Assembly: GCA_003864495.1 (NCBI GenBank)
Contig: ML133456.1
Location: 2,295,255-2,359,254 of the forward strand
Reading direction: 5' to 3'
DNA: 64,000 nucleotides
Source: Nemopilema nomurai
Taxonomy: Eukaryota > Cnidaria > Scyphozoa > Rhizostomeae > Rhizostomatidae
Below, one piece after another: positions 25,059 through 36,833 of the stretch. Within the stretch, counting starts at the first letter, position 1; each line of letters starts with the position of its first letter. Both the position numbers and the translations under genes were made by a program. A model generated the notes under the pieces. The model was not told the origin of the DNA and ran no database searches. It was given only the letters and a program-made list of their open reading frames with translations.

Positions 25059-28000
25059 ATGGTTAAATTGACCGAAAATAAAGTTCTTTCGAGTTCTAGG
25101 GCTTCTTCTTTGAAGAGTGTAAAAAATCTTAATTGCTGGTAAGTAAGTTACTCATTAATCGGCTCTTCTCATCAAGTCACAATCGATAGTATAAATAAAC
25201 AGGTAGTTTAATTAGATATGTAGCTTTGAAATTAGGTATGCTTCAGGATTAGGAATTCAATTCAGCAAAACAGGTATAAAAACAGATTTAGATAACTGAG
25301 GTCCTAAATCCTTTTTATATTCACAAGTTTTTGAATTATGTCGTAACACTACCTTCTTAACTTCTGTTCTGAAAACTATTGCAAGAAAAGCACTTTGTTT
25401 GTAATCAGTTGCTTTTATTCTGTTTTTCAGGGGAAGTAGCCTTGATGATGTAAGTTAAACTGTTTTTTTTAGATAACGTATTAGATGCAATTAAAGTTGA
25501 TAAATTTGCAAGGGTAATGTCAGACTGGAAACATTGACTTTGTATGTTTAAAAGCCTTTTTAGCCAAGCTGTGATGCCAAGGAATTTTTTACATAGAAGG
25601 TGGTGGGAAGTCCCCCACCAGCCCCTTTAATTGCTCCACTGGATAGAACATGTTTGCCCCACTGCCAAGTGCTCATCTGATTTAACAACTTTTTTTGGAG
25701 ATGGTCACTGTTGGTTATAAACAAGTGATCAATATTTTTTTTATAGCAATTTTTTAGGGTACTTTTCAATGCCTATTACCCTGTAGATTCTGCATTGATC
25801 CAAGTGCCCTTTCTCCAAATGCCTCACCAGTGGAATATCCTTAGGAAGGGCAGGGCTGCAACATGTCATACTTTTATCACTCTTTCATGTCTGATCAAAT
25901 CTATTAGCTAGGCTAATTAGCTATTTAAATTGATTTGTCAAGTTATGTGGGTGGTCAATTTAATCAATGATTAAGCTGCTGACTTTGATTTATGCTTTTT
26001 TATTGAGTATTTGATCATTATGGTGTTGCAGTTTCTAGCTTTTGAATATGTAATTCCTTAATTTTTCCTATTGTGGTCTTCCTTTAAAAGTACAGCAACA
26101 GTAAATCAGAACTCTTCCCTTCGGTTTTTGCTCATAAATATGTTTAAACATCAAAGTTTTCATATTACAGGTATCAATCCTTAGGCAACTACCAAATCTG
26201 GAAGTGCTAAGCCTAAGGTAAGATCTCCATATATCTGCCTAAGTGTTTGGTACTTTGTCAATCTTTTCAGGTATGGAAGCCTAGTGTAATCTTTGCATGT
26301 AGATGTTCTTTTGACATGTTAAAGTTCAGTTTTCAGGCTGTTTGCTCAATAATAACTTCATTTAGCTTCAAAGGAATCCAATCTGGTGTTGTTTTTATTT
26401 AGTTGAGGTGTCTCTAATATTTTTTCCCTGTTAGTTTTATATATATGTGGAGTGAAAGGGATCTGTTTTTCTCCAACCAAACAATTTTTGGCTGTTTGTT
26501 TGTGCAAGGCCCACGTCTTGTTTGAGATATATTTCAATGAGTATAGATTTGCAAGAAACTGTAGAATTTGCTTCTAAATGATACCTCTAGAATTAACTTG
26601 AATCACCTTTTTTTCAGTGTAAATTGCATTTCAACCTTGAAGGATTTGAGATATTGTAAGTGGTTGATCTCAAGTTTCTTTTTTTTTGGCTGCTCTGGAC
26701 TTTTGAGTTTTGCACGAGATTATAGCAGTCAAATATCAGTTTAGTCTAGTCATGTTTGCTTTAACTTGGCAATAACAATTTCCTTGAAAGAGAGATTGAA
26801 AGAAGCAACAGTATATTTAGATATCAATTCATTGGCCTGCTTTAGAACTTTTATTACTCAACTGATCATTTCTTAGCTCATTCATTTTATTTCTCTTTTT
26901 TGATTTAAGGTCCAAAATTGAAGGAGATTTATCTTCGCAAGAATGATTTATCAGATATCAGTGAACTGGTATTTCTGAAGCATTTGCCTCAACTACGAGT
27001 ACTATGGCTATCTGAAAACCCATGTACTGATGTGAAATGTTACAGGTCAACTGTTATAAAAAATCTGCCTGGACTTACAAAGCTTGATAATCAAGGTATT
27101 ACTATTTGAATGTTTTTCATTGTCCTCTCCCATTGGATCTAAAGTATGCACAATATTTAGTGGTGAATCATTTCTGTTTAGCCAATTTGATTTAAAACAT
27201 TTTCAGTGAATCCAGACAATAGAAAAATGAAGCCCACAATTTTTTTTATCCAATTCAACTTTCTATTGAATTTCTCTTTCTTGTGCTTATCACAATCATT
27301 ATATTCATCATCATTAGGTCATAAACAGTAAACATCTACTTTCCTTGTGTACCTCTATTTTTTCACTTTTTTTAGAAATTAGTGAAAGTGAGAGGTGTCT
27401 TGCAGAGAAAGAAGGTGAAGAAGTGGATGTTTGTCCATCTGACCTTCCAGACTTTAGTGGAATAGATCTATCTGTGGTGAATGTTCTTTAATTCCTCTGT
27501 TGCTCTGTTTTTTTTCTATTCTTCTCCTGAAGAAAAGCTACTTTTACAACAATTTAGTTGTGCATCACTGATGACTGTTTTTTGTTGTTGAATTTCCATT
27601 AATGCTGTAAGTCTGTGACACATATATGATGCTAACTACAATCTTTTACACTCCTTCTCTGTAGCAATTATGTCCCTTTTCAACCCCCCATGAAGATGTC
27701 CCTTTTCAACCCCCCATGAAGGAATAAATTTAGCTAATGACTGTTATGCAATGATAGAAACCTTTTCTCCATTTCTTTGTTAAATTATCTGTAGTTTCAT
27801 TGAATTTGCTGTTATTTGATCTATTTCCAGACACTAAATGAAGATGAAATGGCTCGATTTTTCAAAACAAGTTAGTTACCTTTGCAATAATTGCTGTGAT
27901 TGTTAAAGTCTAGGCAAAATTTTTTAGTTATGAAAAGAAAATAATTTTTGGTATTATTTGGTAACAACTAATTTTTGCCTTAGTATTCATGGCTCTATAC

Positions 28001-29620
28001 ACTAGGTTCAAGAATGTCCATCTTGTGTTTGATTTATAATACTCCAAGAATATAAAGCATCTATAGAGAAAACTTGATTCCTTTTTAACATAAGTTTTTT
28101 TATGCTAGAAAGGTCTTTACGTATTTAGAAGTATTGAACAAAAAAATTTAAGCAAACAACATAAAACTCGTAATAGTGCCAATTTAATCTTATGAATTTA
28201 GACAAATGGATGGATTTAATTAACATCATTTTTTAGGTGAGTTTGGTGCAGTCAACTCAACCAAGGAAGACGATTCAGTATCAAGTGATAAAGATGTCAA
28301 TATTGGAACAATCAAGTGAGTTAAAACGATATTAGTTTTGTCTTCTGATCCAATATGCTGGTTTCATCACAAACCACGTATGTAACTTAAAACTTATTTT
28401 CGAAATCACTAAATGGATCTTAATAAAGTAAATTTTTCAACAATCCACTTCCAAAGTCTGCAGGAATGTGGTTCTTGTAGAGAGTGTTTAAATCTTTGAT
28501 ACTTTATTTTCTGATAATGAAGCTATTCAACACTGGAATTCTATATTTTTCTTCTTGACAGTGAAAAACGAGCGATGCTTGGTCTAAAGCCACTGGATAT
28601 TGGGTATGAAAGCAGAAATCAAGGAAAAACGGACCTGAAAGTCACTAAGTCTACAACATCTTATTCACCTGTAAATACATGCATTATTTCTTGGTTTTAT
28701 GAATATGATGTTTTGTGTATCAAACTGCCTTTTTTCATGTTATTACTATCTCTCTCCATTGATTTACGACAGAACCTGTTAAGACAGTATGGAATATTTT
28801 GTGGAAGCAAGGTAGAAGCTGTGGCAAGTGATAAACTCAGGCAGCTTTGATAAAATTGGCTCTTAAAGTTTTCCGTTAAAGCTGAATCAATTACGGCTTT
28901 AAAATGATCGTGGCTGAATTGACCTTGCTCTAGCACCTCATAAAATTCTTACCACAATGAAGTCAGGTTTCAACATGACTTTGGTTTTTTTCTTTTGATG
29001 CTCTCTATTGAAAATCATTAACGGTTTTATTTCATGGTGCTTAATATTTTTGTCATAAACGAGTACTAAACAAGCGAACGAAGTCAGTAGTTTTGCCCTA
29101 GCTATTGTTATAAATGCGAGCATTAGTTTCTCAAAATCTTTAAATTTGACCCATACTCAGACTGACAAATCCTATTTGATTGACATTGAATTTAATTCAT
29201 TGCTCAGGTCTAAAGCCACATAATACTGGCCTTTGTTTCTGCCAATTCTCCACTAATTTTATCACTTTTAAACGGTTATGTTGATATCTATTCAACTGTG
29301 AATATGAAATGCTTATGCGTTATAAAGCCGAAACAATCTCTACAGACATTATATGGGCTAGGTAACTGTAATCAGTTATATTTGATAACTAACAGGCAGG
29401 CTTGCTTCGTCATAACAGTTTCAGTTATCCACCCACTGTCAATTGGCACTATTGATTTCTTGATTCGTTTTTACAGGGAAAAGGCTCGCGGGTTTTATCT
29501 GCTGTTAAAATCTTACTTGACGAGCTCAATGCTGACGAACTGAACGAGGCTATAAGTCATGCTGAGCAATTATTACAGTCAGTTGATGTTACGGACGAAA
29601 AAGAGGCTCTCCTGGAATAG
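25059..29620 (+). CDS. CFAP410: CFAP410 (C21orf2) leucine-rich-repeat ciliary protein, complete
   Basis: Exons: 25059-25138, 25431-25449, 26171-26217, 26618-26655, 26910-27095, 27376-27476, 27831-27870, 28237-28315, 28562-28670, probably 28774-28812, and 29477-29620. All borders are GT/AG with matching phases; the product is 293 residues, or 280 without the 39-base exon. The N-terminal part is a leucine-rich-repeat fold with a cap, closely following the human protein: SLKSVKNLNCWGSSLDD, LKEIYLRKNDLSDISELVFL, PQLRVLWLSENPC, LPGLTKLDNQ. The middle is acidic and variable. The C-terminus (RVLSAVKILLDELNADELNE) matches the conserved C-terminal helix of CFAP410. The family works at the ciliary base with NEK1 and in DNA repair (literature knowledge). 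Several exons are tiny; the second is only 19 bases. The TAG stop is at 29618. Confidence 0.93.
27670..27721 (+). repeat. 26-base perfect tandem duplication in a CFAP410 intron
   Basis: Two adjacent identical copies of a 26-base unit (27670-27695 and 27696-27721) containing a run of six C. A recent slippage duplication inside the intron between exons 6 and 7. Confidence 0.9.
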
Positions 29621-30839
29621 ATTGTGAATCACGTCATTGTGAGTGTGTGTAAATACTTATAATAAGAGCGTATATCAAAGTTTCAATATAGTTTTTATCG
29701 CCGCAGGATTTTTTTAAGGTTGCCATTGAAGCAATATTTTAAGTATTCATGAATACATTTATTGGCATTATCAATAAGACCAGAATCTCTTCTCCTCGTT
29801 TGCCGTAAGGCTGTTTGACCCGTGTGGCTGATCCCCATGGCACGATTCATCGTTCTTTCGCGGCGGAGTAAATGGCGCAAAAAGTCTACAAACTCCTTAA
29901 CTGGTTGCCATAGTCAAACACACCTTTGCCAAATTTGCCAGACACCTGTTCTCGAGTAGAAAAATTTCAGTTTGAATGGAAAATAAGCCTAAAAAAGCCG
30001 GACACCTGTAGGGCAAAAACGTGCCTAAAGTTTCAAAAAGCTGATTTTATTTATACCTACTCGAGCGCTTGAAACACAGTGGGATATGACTGGCCGAAAC
30101 TGATGACAGTTGATGACTATTAATTCATTTATTTTTCTCAGAAGCTAAATTCTAACTTTAAAAAGATTTCAATGTATTCACAGATTGGTAGCTATATATG
30201 TATATAATTGCATATTTTATGTATGTATATAATTGCATATTTCATTTCGTTCAGTACAGTGTTACTTTAGATACATTTTAAGCTTTTCCAAATCACTGTT
30301 TTCTTTATATAAACTGCACTGTAAAGTCAATCTGTGCCATTCTTCGAATCTAATTTATATCAAGTGTTCAAAAGTAGGAGCTTTAATTATTAAATTAAGA
30401 TATAAATGTACACATCTCTGAAATTCATATCTGATTAGTAGTTCTTTCCAACATTGCCAACAGAAAGGCCAACCATGACCCGAAGACCTCTAGACTCAAA
30501 TTCACCGAAGCTTTAGTCAGCATGGAAGCTAGAGTTTCATTTTCGACTGTATATGCATACGCTGTCAAACTAGCTCTTATGATCCAGGGTTCTTACCATT
30601 CAAGCATCACCTTCAATTATCGTAAATTTTACTGGACACCAAACACCATGAATGGCACTAGAAATGAATTCGCTCAACTTCAATAAGAAAACTCTGGAAG
30701 TCCTGTTTTGAGAATAATAAATTCCATTTCGGCTACATTGAGAAATACAATTTTGAAACTTTTTTACCCTATCAATTTCGCGAGAAAACAATACGTACTA
30801 AGTGTTTTGATACATATGAATAAAATCAATCTATCATAA
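29621..30839. other. Convergent intergenic region between CFAP410 and transporter copy A
   Basis: 3' untranslated sequence of both neighbours plus AT-rich spacer. A 20-odd-base phrase around ATGTATATAATTGCATATTT is duplicated in tandem at about 30197-30243. No gene was recognised. Confidence 0.5.
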
Positions 30840-32889
30840 TTATTTGTCATCTAATATTAAAGAAATGAGAAACGTCAGACTGTAGAGTGCTAAGGTTGCG
30901 ATGAGCAAAACCTGACTGTTGATCCGATACAGGATGAAGCTGGCAGTCCTCGTGAGCACGGAGCTATAAAGCTGGGCGACCCATATAAGGATAACCCCGG
31001 ACTTCCCCTCAGAGACCGGGTACGTCAGTGCAGCGCTGTGGTCGAAGGCGGTCGTGTAGTATGTTGATGACACGACGAATATGACGATGTACGTACAAAA
31101 TAAGCTGACAAACGAAAGCCGCAAATAGAAGAACAAGGTTAACAGTCCAGTCAAGAGCGAGGACAGGCCGGTTGTTGCAATCGATATTCTCTTGAAAGCA
31201 CGAGTTCGGTCTATCAATACACCAATCAGAAAATTGCTGATCAGGCTAAAAACTGGACCAATAGCTCCCATCAAGCCGACTTCGAACTCGTACCCAGGAA
31301 ATCGAGGAATCAGCATCTCATTCAACGTCATGAGAAAGACGGACTCCAATGCAAATATGATACCATGTAGATGCAGGATCTTGTGAAATCGTATGCTTTT
31401 GAACAGCTGTATGTAGCTACTGCGTTTTTTGATCGAAATGTTTTTTAAAGCTGCGAGTCTAGATATTCTGTACAGGCAATTGCCATTGTGGATGGGGCCA
31501 TCCTCCTCCATAGCTCTATTTGTCTCTTTGACTGCATCACGTTTTTTTTCTGCTTCTTGTTTCTTTCTATATTTAAGCAGTTCATTGAAAGTTGAAGGGC
31601 TCCTTGGGTTGTCTCTTGCAGTTAGCACTATGAAAATAAACGTTGCACAGCCCTGGATTGATGTAACTAGCAAATAACTGCCAAGGTCTGTTCCTATTTC
31701 TGCTACTGTTGCGCGGTTTTTCACCATCCATGTTGGCAGGAAATAGCCCAGGGAAATGCCAAGGAGGCCAAAAGAAACTGCAATCGAGGTTGCAGTTGCC
31801 CTTTCGCGCTCCCCGAACCACACAGCTGCAACTTTCGACGGCAGAAAGTAGGACGAAGTTGAAACTGCGCACAGGATACTGCCTGCGGTGGAGCAAAAGA
31901 GTCTCGTTTAAGATTTAGTGTCTAAGTTGGGTATAATTACTCAACAGGAAATTCATTGATTTAGTGTTGCATTGATTTTTCGATATTAGTGCACTCTACT
32001 TTTAGATTATTTAGGTTCATTTGTACGACATCTTGATCAGGCCTCGTTTTGGGAGTTTCGATCATAGGGAAATTGAATTTGTGTATTGAAATAACCGTGC
32101 AGTACACTTTTATTCATCGTACCGCTTTCTTACATTGCTAAATCGAAGAGGGGCTGGCGAAGAGCGAGGCAGAGACCGAAGAAAAGAAAGCAGTCACTTC
32201 GACTTTAGAACTAAAGGAACTTTAGAAGTAGAAACAGTAACTGAAAATTTCGTTTTAAAAAAAGGGAACTTTCTCAGCCTTTAGAAGTGAAATGGAGCAA
32301 CAAGGAGTGACTTGAGAAATGATGAAAAGGAGTGTGCCAACTATTAGACAGTGTTGAAACGTTATTCGACTTGGGCGAGATACGCACGCCATCGATCCAT
32401 GGATCGGCATCCGAACTCACCCATCAACAAGAAAGCATAGCCATTTGACGTGGAGTATCCAATGTATCTCACGCAACATCCAGCCGCGTTGAAGAAGCTT
32501 GAAAGAACTATAGTGAAGCCAAGTCCTTTCCTTTCCAAAATGACATTTAACGGGAACATCAGGACTAGGGGCACGACCGAAAAAGTGGTGGCAAGCCAGT
32601 TTACAGTGACCAAGCTGATGTCGTAGTACCTCCTGACGATGTTACTGATTGATGAAAAGGCAAACCATGCAGACAGATTGGACATAGCAAGCAGGCAGTA
32701 GCCAGCCAAAATCAGCCATCTCCGTGCGCTCAGTTTTGGCACAAAGTTGTCTCTCTCTTCTTGGTCATTATTTTGTTTAACTAGAGACTCAGTTGGTTCC
32801 TCTCCCCAGGTTTCCCGCACGCTGTCCGTCGTCATTTTAGGCCAATTGAGAATATCTAACGGTAGCTCTTCTCTTCCGGAAGCCTTCAT
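30840..32889 (-). CDS. SLC49/FLVCR-family MFS transporter, copy A
   Basis: Two coding exons, 32889-32421 and 31882-30840, join in phase (G|GC) to 503 residues. After a hydrophilic N-terminus of about 55 residues comes RRWLILAGYCLLAMSNLSAW, the first membrane helix, and a 12-helix major facilitator layout. Family marks are the loop after helix 2-3 with ERKGLG, the phrase LPSKVAAVWFGERERATAT at the central repeat border, and LTYPVSEGKSG near helix 10-11. These match SLC49 proteins (FLVCR, MFSD7, DIRC2), closest by eye to MFSD7/SLC49A3. Known family substrates include heme, choline and related solutes; the substrate here is not predictable. A hydrophilic loop links the two halves. This copy is the most distant of the three and has the shortest intron (31883-32420, 538 bases). 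Confidence 0.9.
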
Positions 32890-33567
32890 ATTTGAACATA
32901 TATGCTTGGAATGCCTCGTGTTTTTTGCTGAAAGTTAAAAGAAGCAAATATACTACGTTTATAAGCAAGTTAACAGGGTTAGTTTTTGAAGCGTGAACAG
33001 AGCTATAGAAGCTCTGTCGTTGACGATCTGGGCTGAAGCCTTGATCACACAGTAACATTCAAGCCAGTAGCTCTTTCACGCACCTTGAAGATAGTGTGTT
33101 AGGAGAATAGTTCGCTTCACGAAACGTTGCTCATTGATAAATAGGCAGGATATAGCAAAAAGCAGTTCGTAGGCGTGTTCTTTCAATTGGCCCTTCAGAA
33201 TTGTCAATCGTTGTCTCGTCTAAGTGCCTTAGATATGTCCCAGCTTTGTTCTTACTCTATGCATGAATGCGAGGCTCGCGCGCATGGCACAGCTCCATGC
33301 AAAATGAAACTGTCAACAGGCTATCAGGGGTCACTAACACGTGATTCGCCTTGGGACATTTCAAGTTAATGTTCCGTGAACTTCGTTCCCTTGCACGTCG
33401 CCAAAAGCCTGATGAAATCGAAAGAAAACAAGATGTTTCAATAGAAAAGTCTGCAGCAGTCGAATAATCAGCAGTGGAGGAGGGGCAGAAGTTGCGCAAG
33501 TTTATCAATTCGTCGGAGAGGATTTTTCTATCAAAGTGAAACTTCACTTATTATTATCCATCCAATT
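32890..33567. other. Upstream of transporter copy A
   Basis: Probable promoter and 5' untranslated region of copy A. Open frames here show no recognisable domain. Confidence 0.45.
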
Positions 33568-33725
33568 TTATAGTAGCTGCTGACTCTTTTGGGTTAAAAT
33601 CTTTTCGTTTGCTGGTCTAAGTACATACAACTGGGATTTTATTTTTCCACTTAGGTTGCCTAGCCTTTCCAGCAACGGATTTTTCGCGCTACCACAAATA
33701 AATAGCCGGTTGCACGGACAATGGT
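33568..33725 (-). CDS. Candidate alternative last exon of an unrecognised gene
   Basis: A minus-strand segment after a pyrimidine-rich tract and TTGCAG acceptor is open for 51 codons to a TAA stop. It encodes phrases such as DHCPCNRLFICGSAKNPLLE and GNLSGKIKSQLYVLRP. It enters in phase 1, which fits the donor at 34526 of the candidate gene upstream, so it could be an alternative last exon to 34458-34292. No family was recognised. Confidence 0.27.
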
Positions 33726-34291
33726 CTGCAAGTTGGTTAATAAGCCGAAAGCAAGAAGGATAAATTATGAAAAATTCCAATACTCATTCTTTTTTCGAAA
33801 GTTTGCCCAACCCTCTCCGCCCTTTCCCCATTCTGCAGTGATCTTTGTACTTTGGTTTAGCTACTTTTCTCCAATGTTTATCGATTAAAATCATCAATAT
33901 TGTCTAAATTAACATTACAATCACCATTATTATAATTATTTTTAACAGTTGTTTTGGTTTTAGGTTAAGAACCATGCTATCACCTTATACACCCAAAGCG
34001 CATGCAACATCGTGACCTTCCTATCCTTCTCCATTTTCTTTCATTTTACTATCCTTTTCCAAGGCCCTGCCCTTTTGAACTTCCATACGCTAGAACATCT
34101 TAGTTTTCACTTTACAAAGAAAATAATTGCTGTTACTATATCACTTTTCACCGTATCCAGTGCTGTTCCTTCCTCCATCTATTTCAGTACATAATCTGGC
34201 TGCCCTTACCACCTGTAACTTACTTGTATCGTTTCTTGGCTATACTCCTCACCCAGATCTAATTTTGGTAACTACCCCTCGCACTCTTTGC

Positions 34292-36833
34292 TCACATGTA
34301 TTGGGGCATCGTGGTTTTTTGTCGACCGGATGTTTGATCGTTCGAGGTCTTATAGACTTTTCTGGGACGTTTGTCAGCCAAAATATTTACAATTGCATTT
34401 TCATTATCAGACACTTCAATTAGATATTTTACCATTGCCACCCACATGTAATTTCCAGCTGGCAGACAAACAGTAGAAAATAGGCTCAAATAGCACAACA
34501 TTTTATGCAGTGAGCTTAATTATACCGATGGGAGTCTCAGGTCGTCTTGAATACCCCTAATTGGGTTCATAGATATTTTCAAAACTATTAAATAAAATGA
34601 TAACGTACTGGGAAAAAGACTCAGCCTTGGACAAAGGCTTTCCAGAACCTGGCTATAGACATATGATAGCGATAACTCTTTGAAATCAACGCGTCTGCTT
34701 TTGTGAAACATACAGCACGCCAATAACATCTACTTTAAAGTACGAATGAAAACGGACAATGGCGGCGATAAAACTTACCTCAACTACCGTTGAATGGTCT
34801 GCTGGATGGAATAATTCCAGCCAATTCTTATTCAAATTCCCCAGCATATGGTGGTGATAACAAAAGAAATATGAGTAGAGGATGTATTGCAGAAAACCTC
34901 TCAAGCGCCTTCGTAGAGGCACGATAAACGCACTTATTCCTCCTCGTTTTCTAACTGAAAAATCTCAAGCATTTTTATCATTAGTTGGTATACGTTTGGA
35001 ACGACATCAAATCTTGAAAACTGCATCTAAAATGAACTCTCCTGGAGTTTTATAATTGTTTGAGGGGTGGGGGTGTCGCTTGTGTGGTGGGGGAGGGTGG
35101 ACTAAAGGGGATAAGGTAAAGTTTTAGTATTTTACAACATTTCAATAGCCACAGTCACCTATATAATTCAAGACTCTATAAGTAGCACATTTGCTTGGGA
35201 TAAATACCAGAAAGGTGTATGAAAACTCCATTCTTGATTGCTTCAAAAATGAACTGTCGGCTCGTGAAGATGTAACTAAGGATCATTAACGATTGCGAAA
35301 AGTCTTTTCCCATTTGCTTTGCAATTTTTTACGAAACTTTTTAGTTTTCTCATAGGAATGAATAATCAAGGATATTCAATCGCAAAATGACATTTCCGTA
35401 TTGGGTGTTCATTGTGCAAAGTTGCTAGCTGTGATGGTCTGCGTCGGTAAAGTTGGGATACACTGTTTTTTCGGCGCATGGTAGATCGACCAAACTGCCC
35501 AAAAAACCATCAGCAATGCTCGAATGTGACACAGGTCTTCTATATTGCAGATAAATTCACCCTTAGCATTCTTTGAAAGCTATATTCAGAATTAAAAGAA
35601 ATTTACCGTAGTTGATCTATGTGCCAAAACCAGATAAAATATCACCTTTGCTTGAAAGGACTTGAAGAGAAAGGCCAAGGGTCAGATGGCTTTGATAGGA
35701 AGGCGGCAATGGGGCAGAAGCAGTGGATTTCCTTGTGGGCGGGAGTTCGTAAAATCGGGACTACGACCTAGACATAGAAGAATCGACAGTCGTCAGTTTG
35801 ATACGTCAGTTTAATAGAATTTAGATTGCGAAAAAATTGTTCGAATTGGGGACCGGAGCCACACCTACCTCTCCCTTCAGGAACCCAGGGAAGAGCGACT
35901 TTCAAGTCGTCTCCAACTAAGGACAAACAACGTGCTTAGATTAGAAGCCACGCCCCCTCCAGATTTTTACGAATTGTACCATTTTCAAATTTATTACGAA
36001 TTTCTTTGGTTGTTTTAGGTGATACACGTAAACACTACAGAAAGTTTTCATGTAAGTTGCACCGAATAAATGATGGCGCCTATAAGCAAGTTCAACTTTT
36101 CTGCAAGTTCAAGCAAATATAGACATGATGGTGCAGTGTGACCGGAAAAGGCAATAAACCTGTCAAGCTGGCATCTTCATTTTCGGAAAGGGCCAAATGG
36201 AAAAATCGGGCCAAAAGACAATAGAATTAATCCAACATATTGAGAAGACCATATTAACAACGTTGGATCACTTGACCACCTCATCCAACACTTTTGGCTC
36301 TGCGCAACGTGTTACAACATTCGTGAAAACGATCAGTTTATACTTTTAGTCTCTCCCTTGAAAGCGATGCAGGCGTTAATCTCCTCTTTGAATTTCCTGC
36401 GGAGAAATCTTTTTTTGAAAACAAGGATTCGCAAAGCAAAGCGCGTCGAGCTGAATTTCTATTAGCGTTCTGGAGGAACAAACAAGTTCTTGGGATATTA
36501 CGGTCATTCTATATAAATATCGAAAGGGAATAAAACAGAAATTTGGAGAGTCTAGTAGATAAATTGAAAGGTCTTATTGATAGCACCTATCTGCGCTAGT
36601 CTTTGTGCCTACAAACGTTTTTCCTTTCGTTATGAAGTTATGACACCACGTTTTGACACCACGGCAATAACTAAAGCACCTTCTGTGTCACCACCATCGT
36701 AAAATGAAGAAAAATAATACTTAGTTGTCAGTTTTGACTCATGGTGTAAACGATACATCAATAAGCCAAATATGACAAATAAAGTCCTTCCGTTGAAGCT
36801 GATCAGTTTTAACTGACCGCGTATTTCAGCCAT
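34292..36833 (-). CDS. Candidate multi-exon gene of unknown function
   Basis: Five minus-strand segments join with matching phases: 36833-36692 (starts ATG), 35916-35869, 34954-34779 (donor GAG|GTAAGT), 34556-34526 and 34458-34292 (TGA stop). The product would be about 187 residues. It starts MAEIRGQLKLISFNGRTLFV with one hydrophobic stretch (TLFVIFGLLMYRL). It continues with GDDLKVALPWVPEGR, LRRRLRGFLQYILYSYFFCY and GNLNKNWLELFHPADHSTVV, then AGNYMWVAMVKYLIEVSDNE. I know no family with these. Support is five consecutive compatible splice phases and long open segments; some donors are weak (GTGACA at the end of exon 1), and further exons may be missed. It lies between transporter copies A and B on the same strand. 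Confidence 0.38.
35063..35098 (+). other. G-rich tract with four G-runs
   Basis: Runs of 4, 5, 5 and 3 G within about 36 bases inside an otherwise AT-rich region could form a G-quadruplex. It lies in an intron of the candidate unknown gene, on the opposite strand. Confidence 0.4.

Noticed and set aside
35600..35760. Extra minus-strand exon (HKEIHCFCPIAAFLSKPSDP) in the candidate unknown gene
   Set aside because: Its outgoing phase does not fit the next exon at 34954, and the pyrimidine-rich content may simply be intronic.
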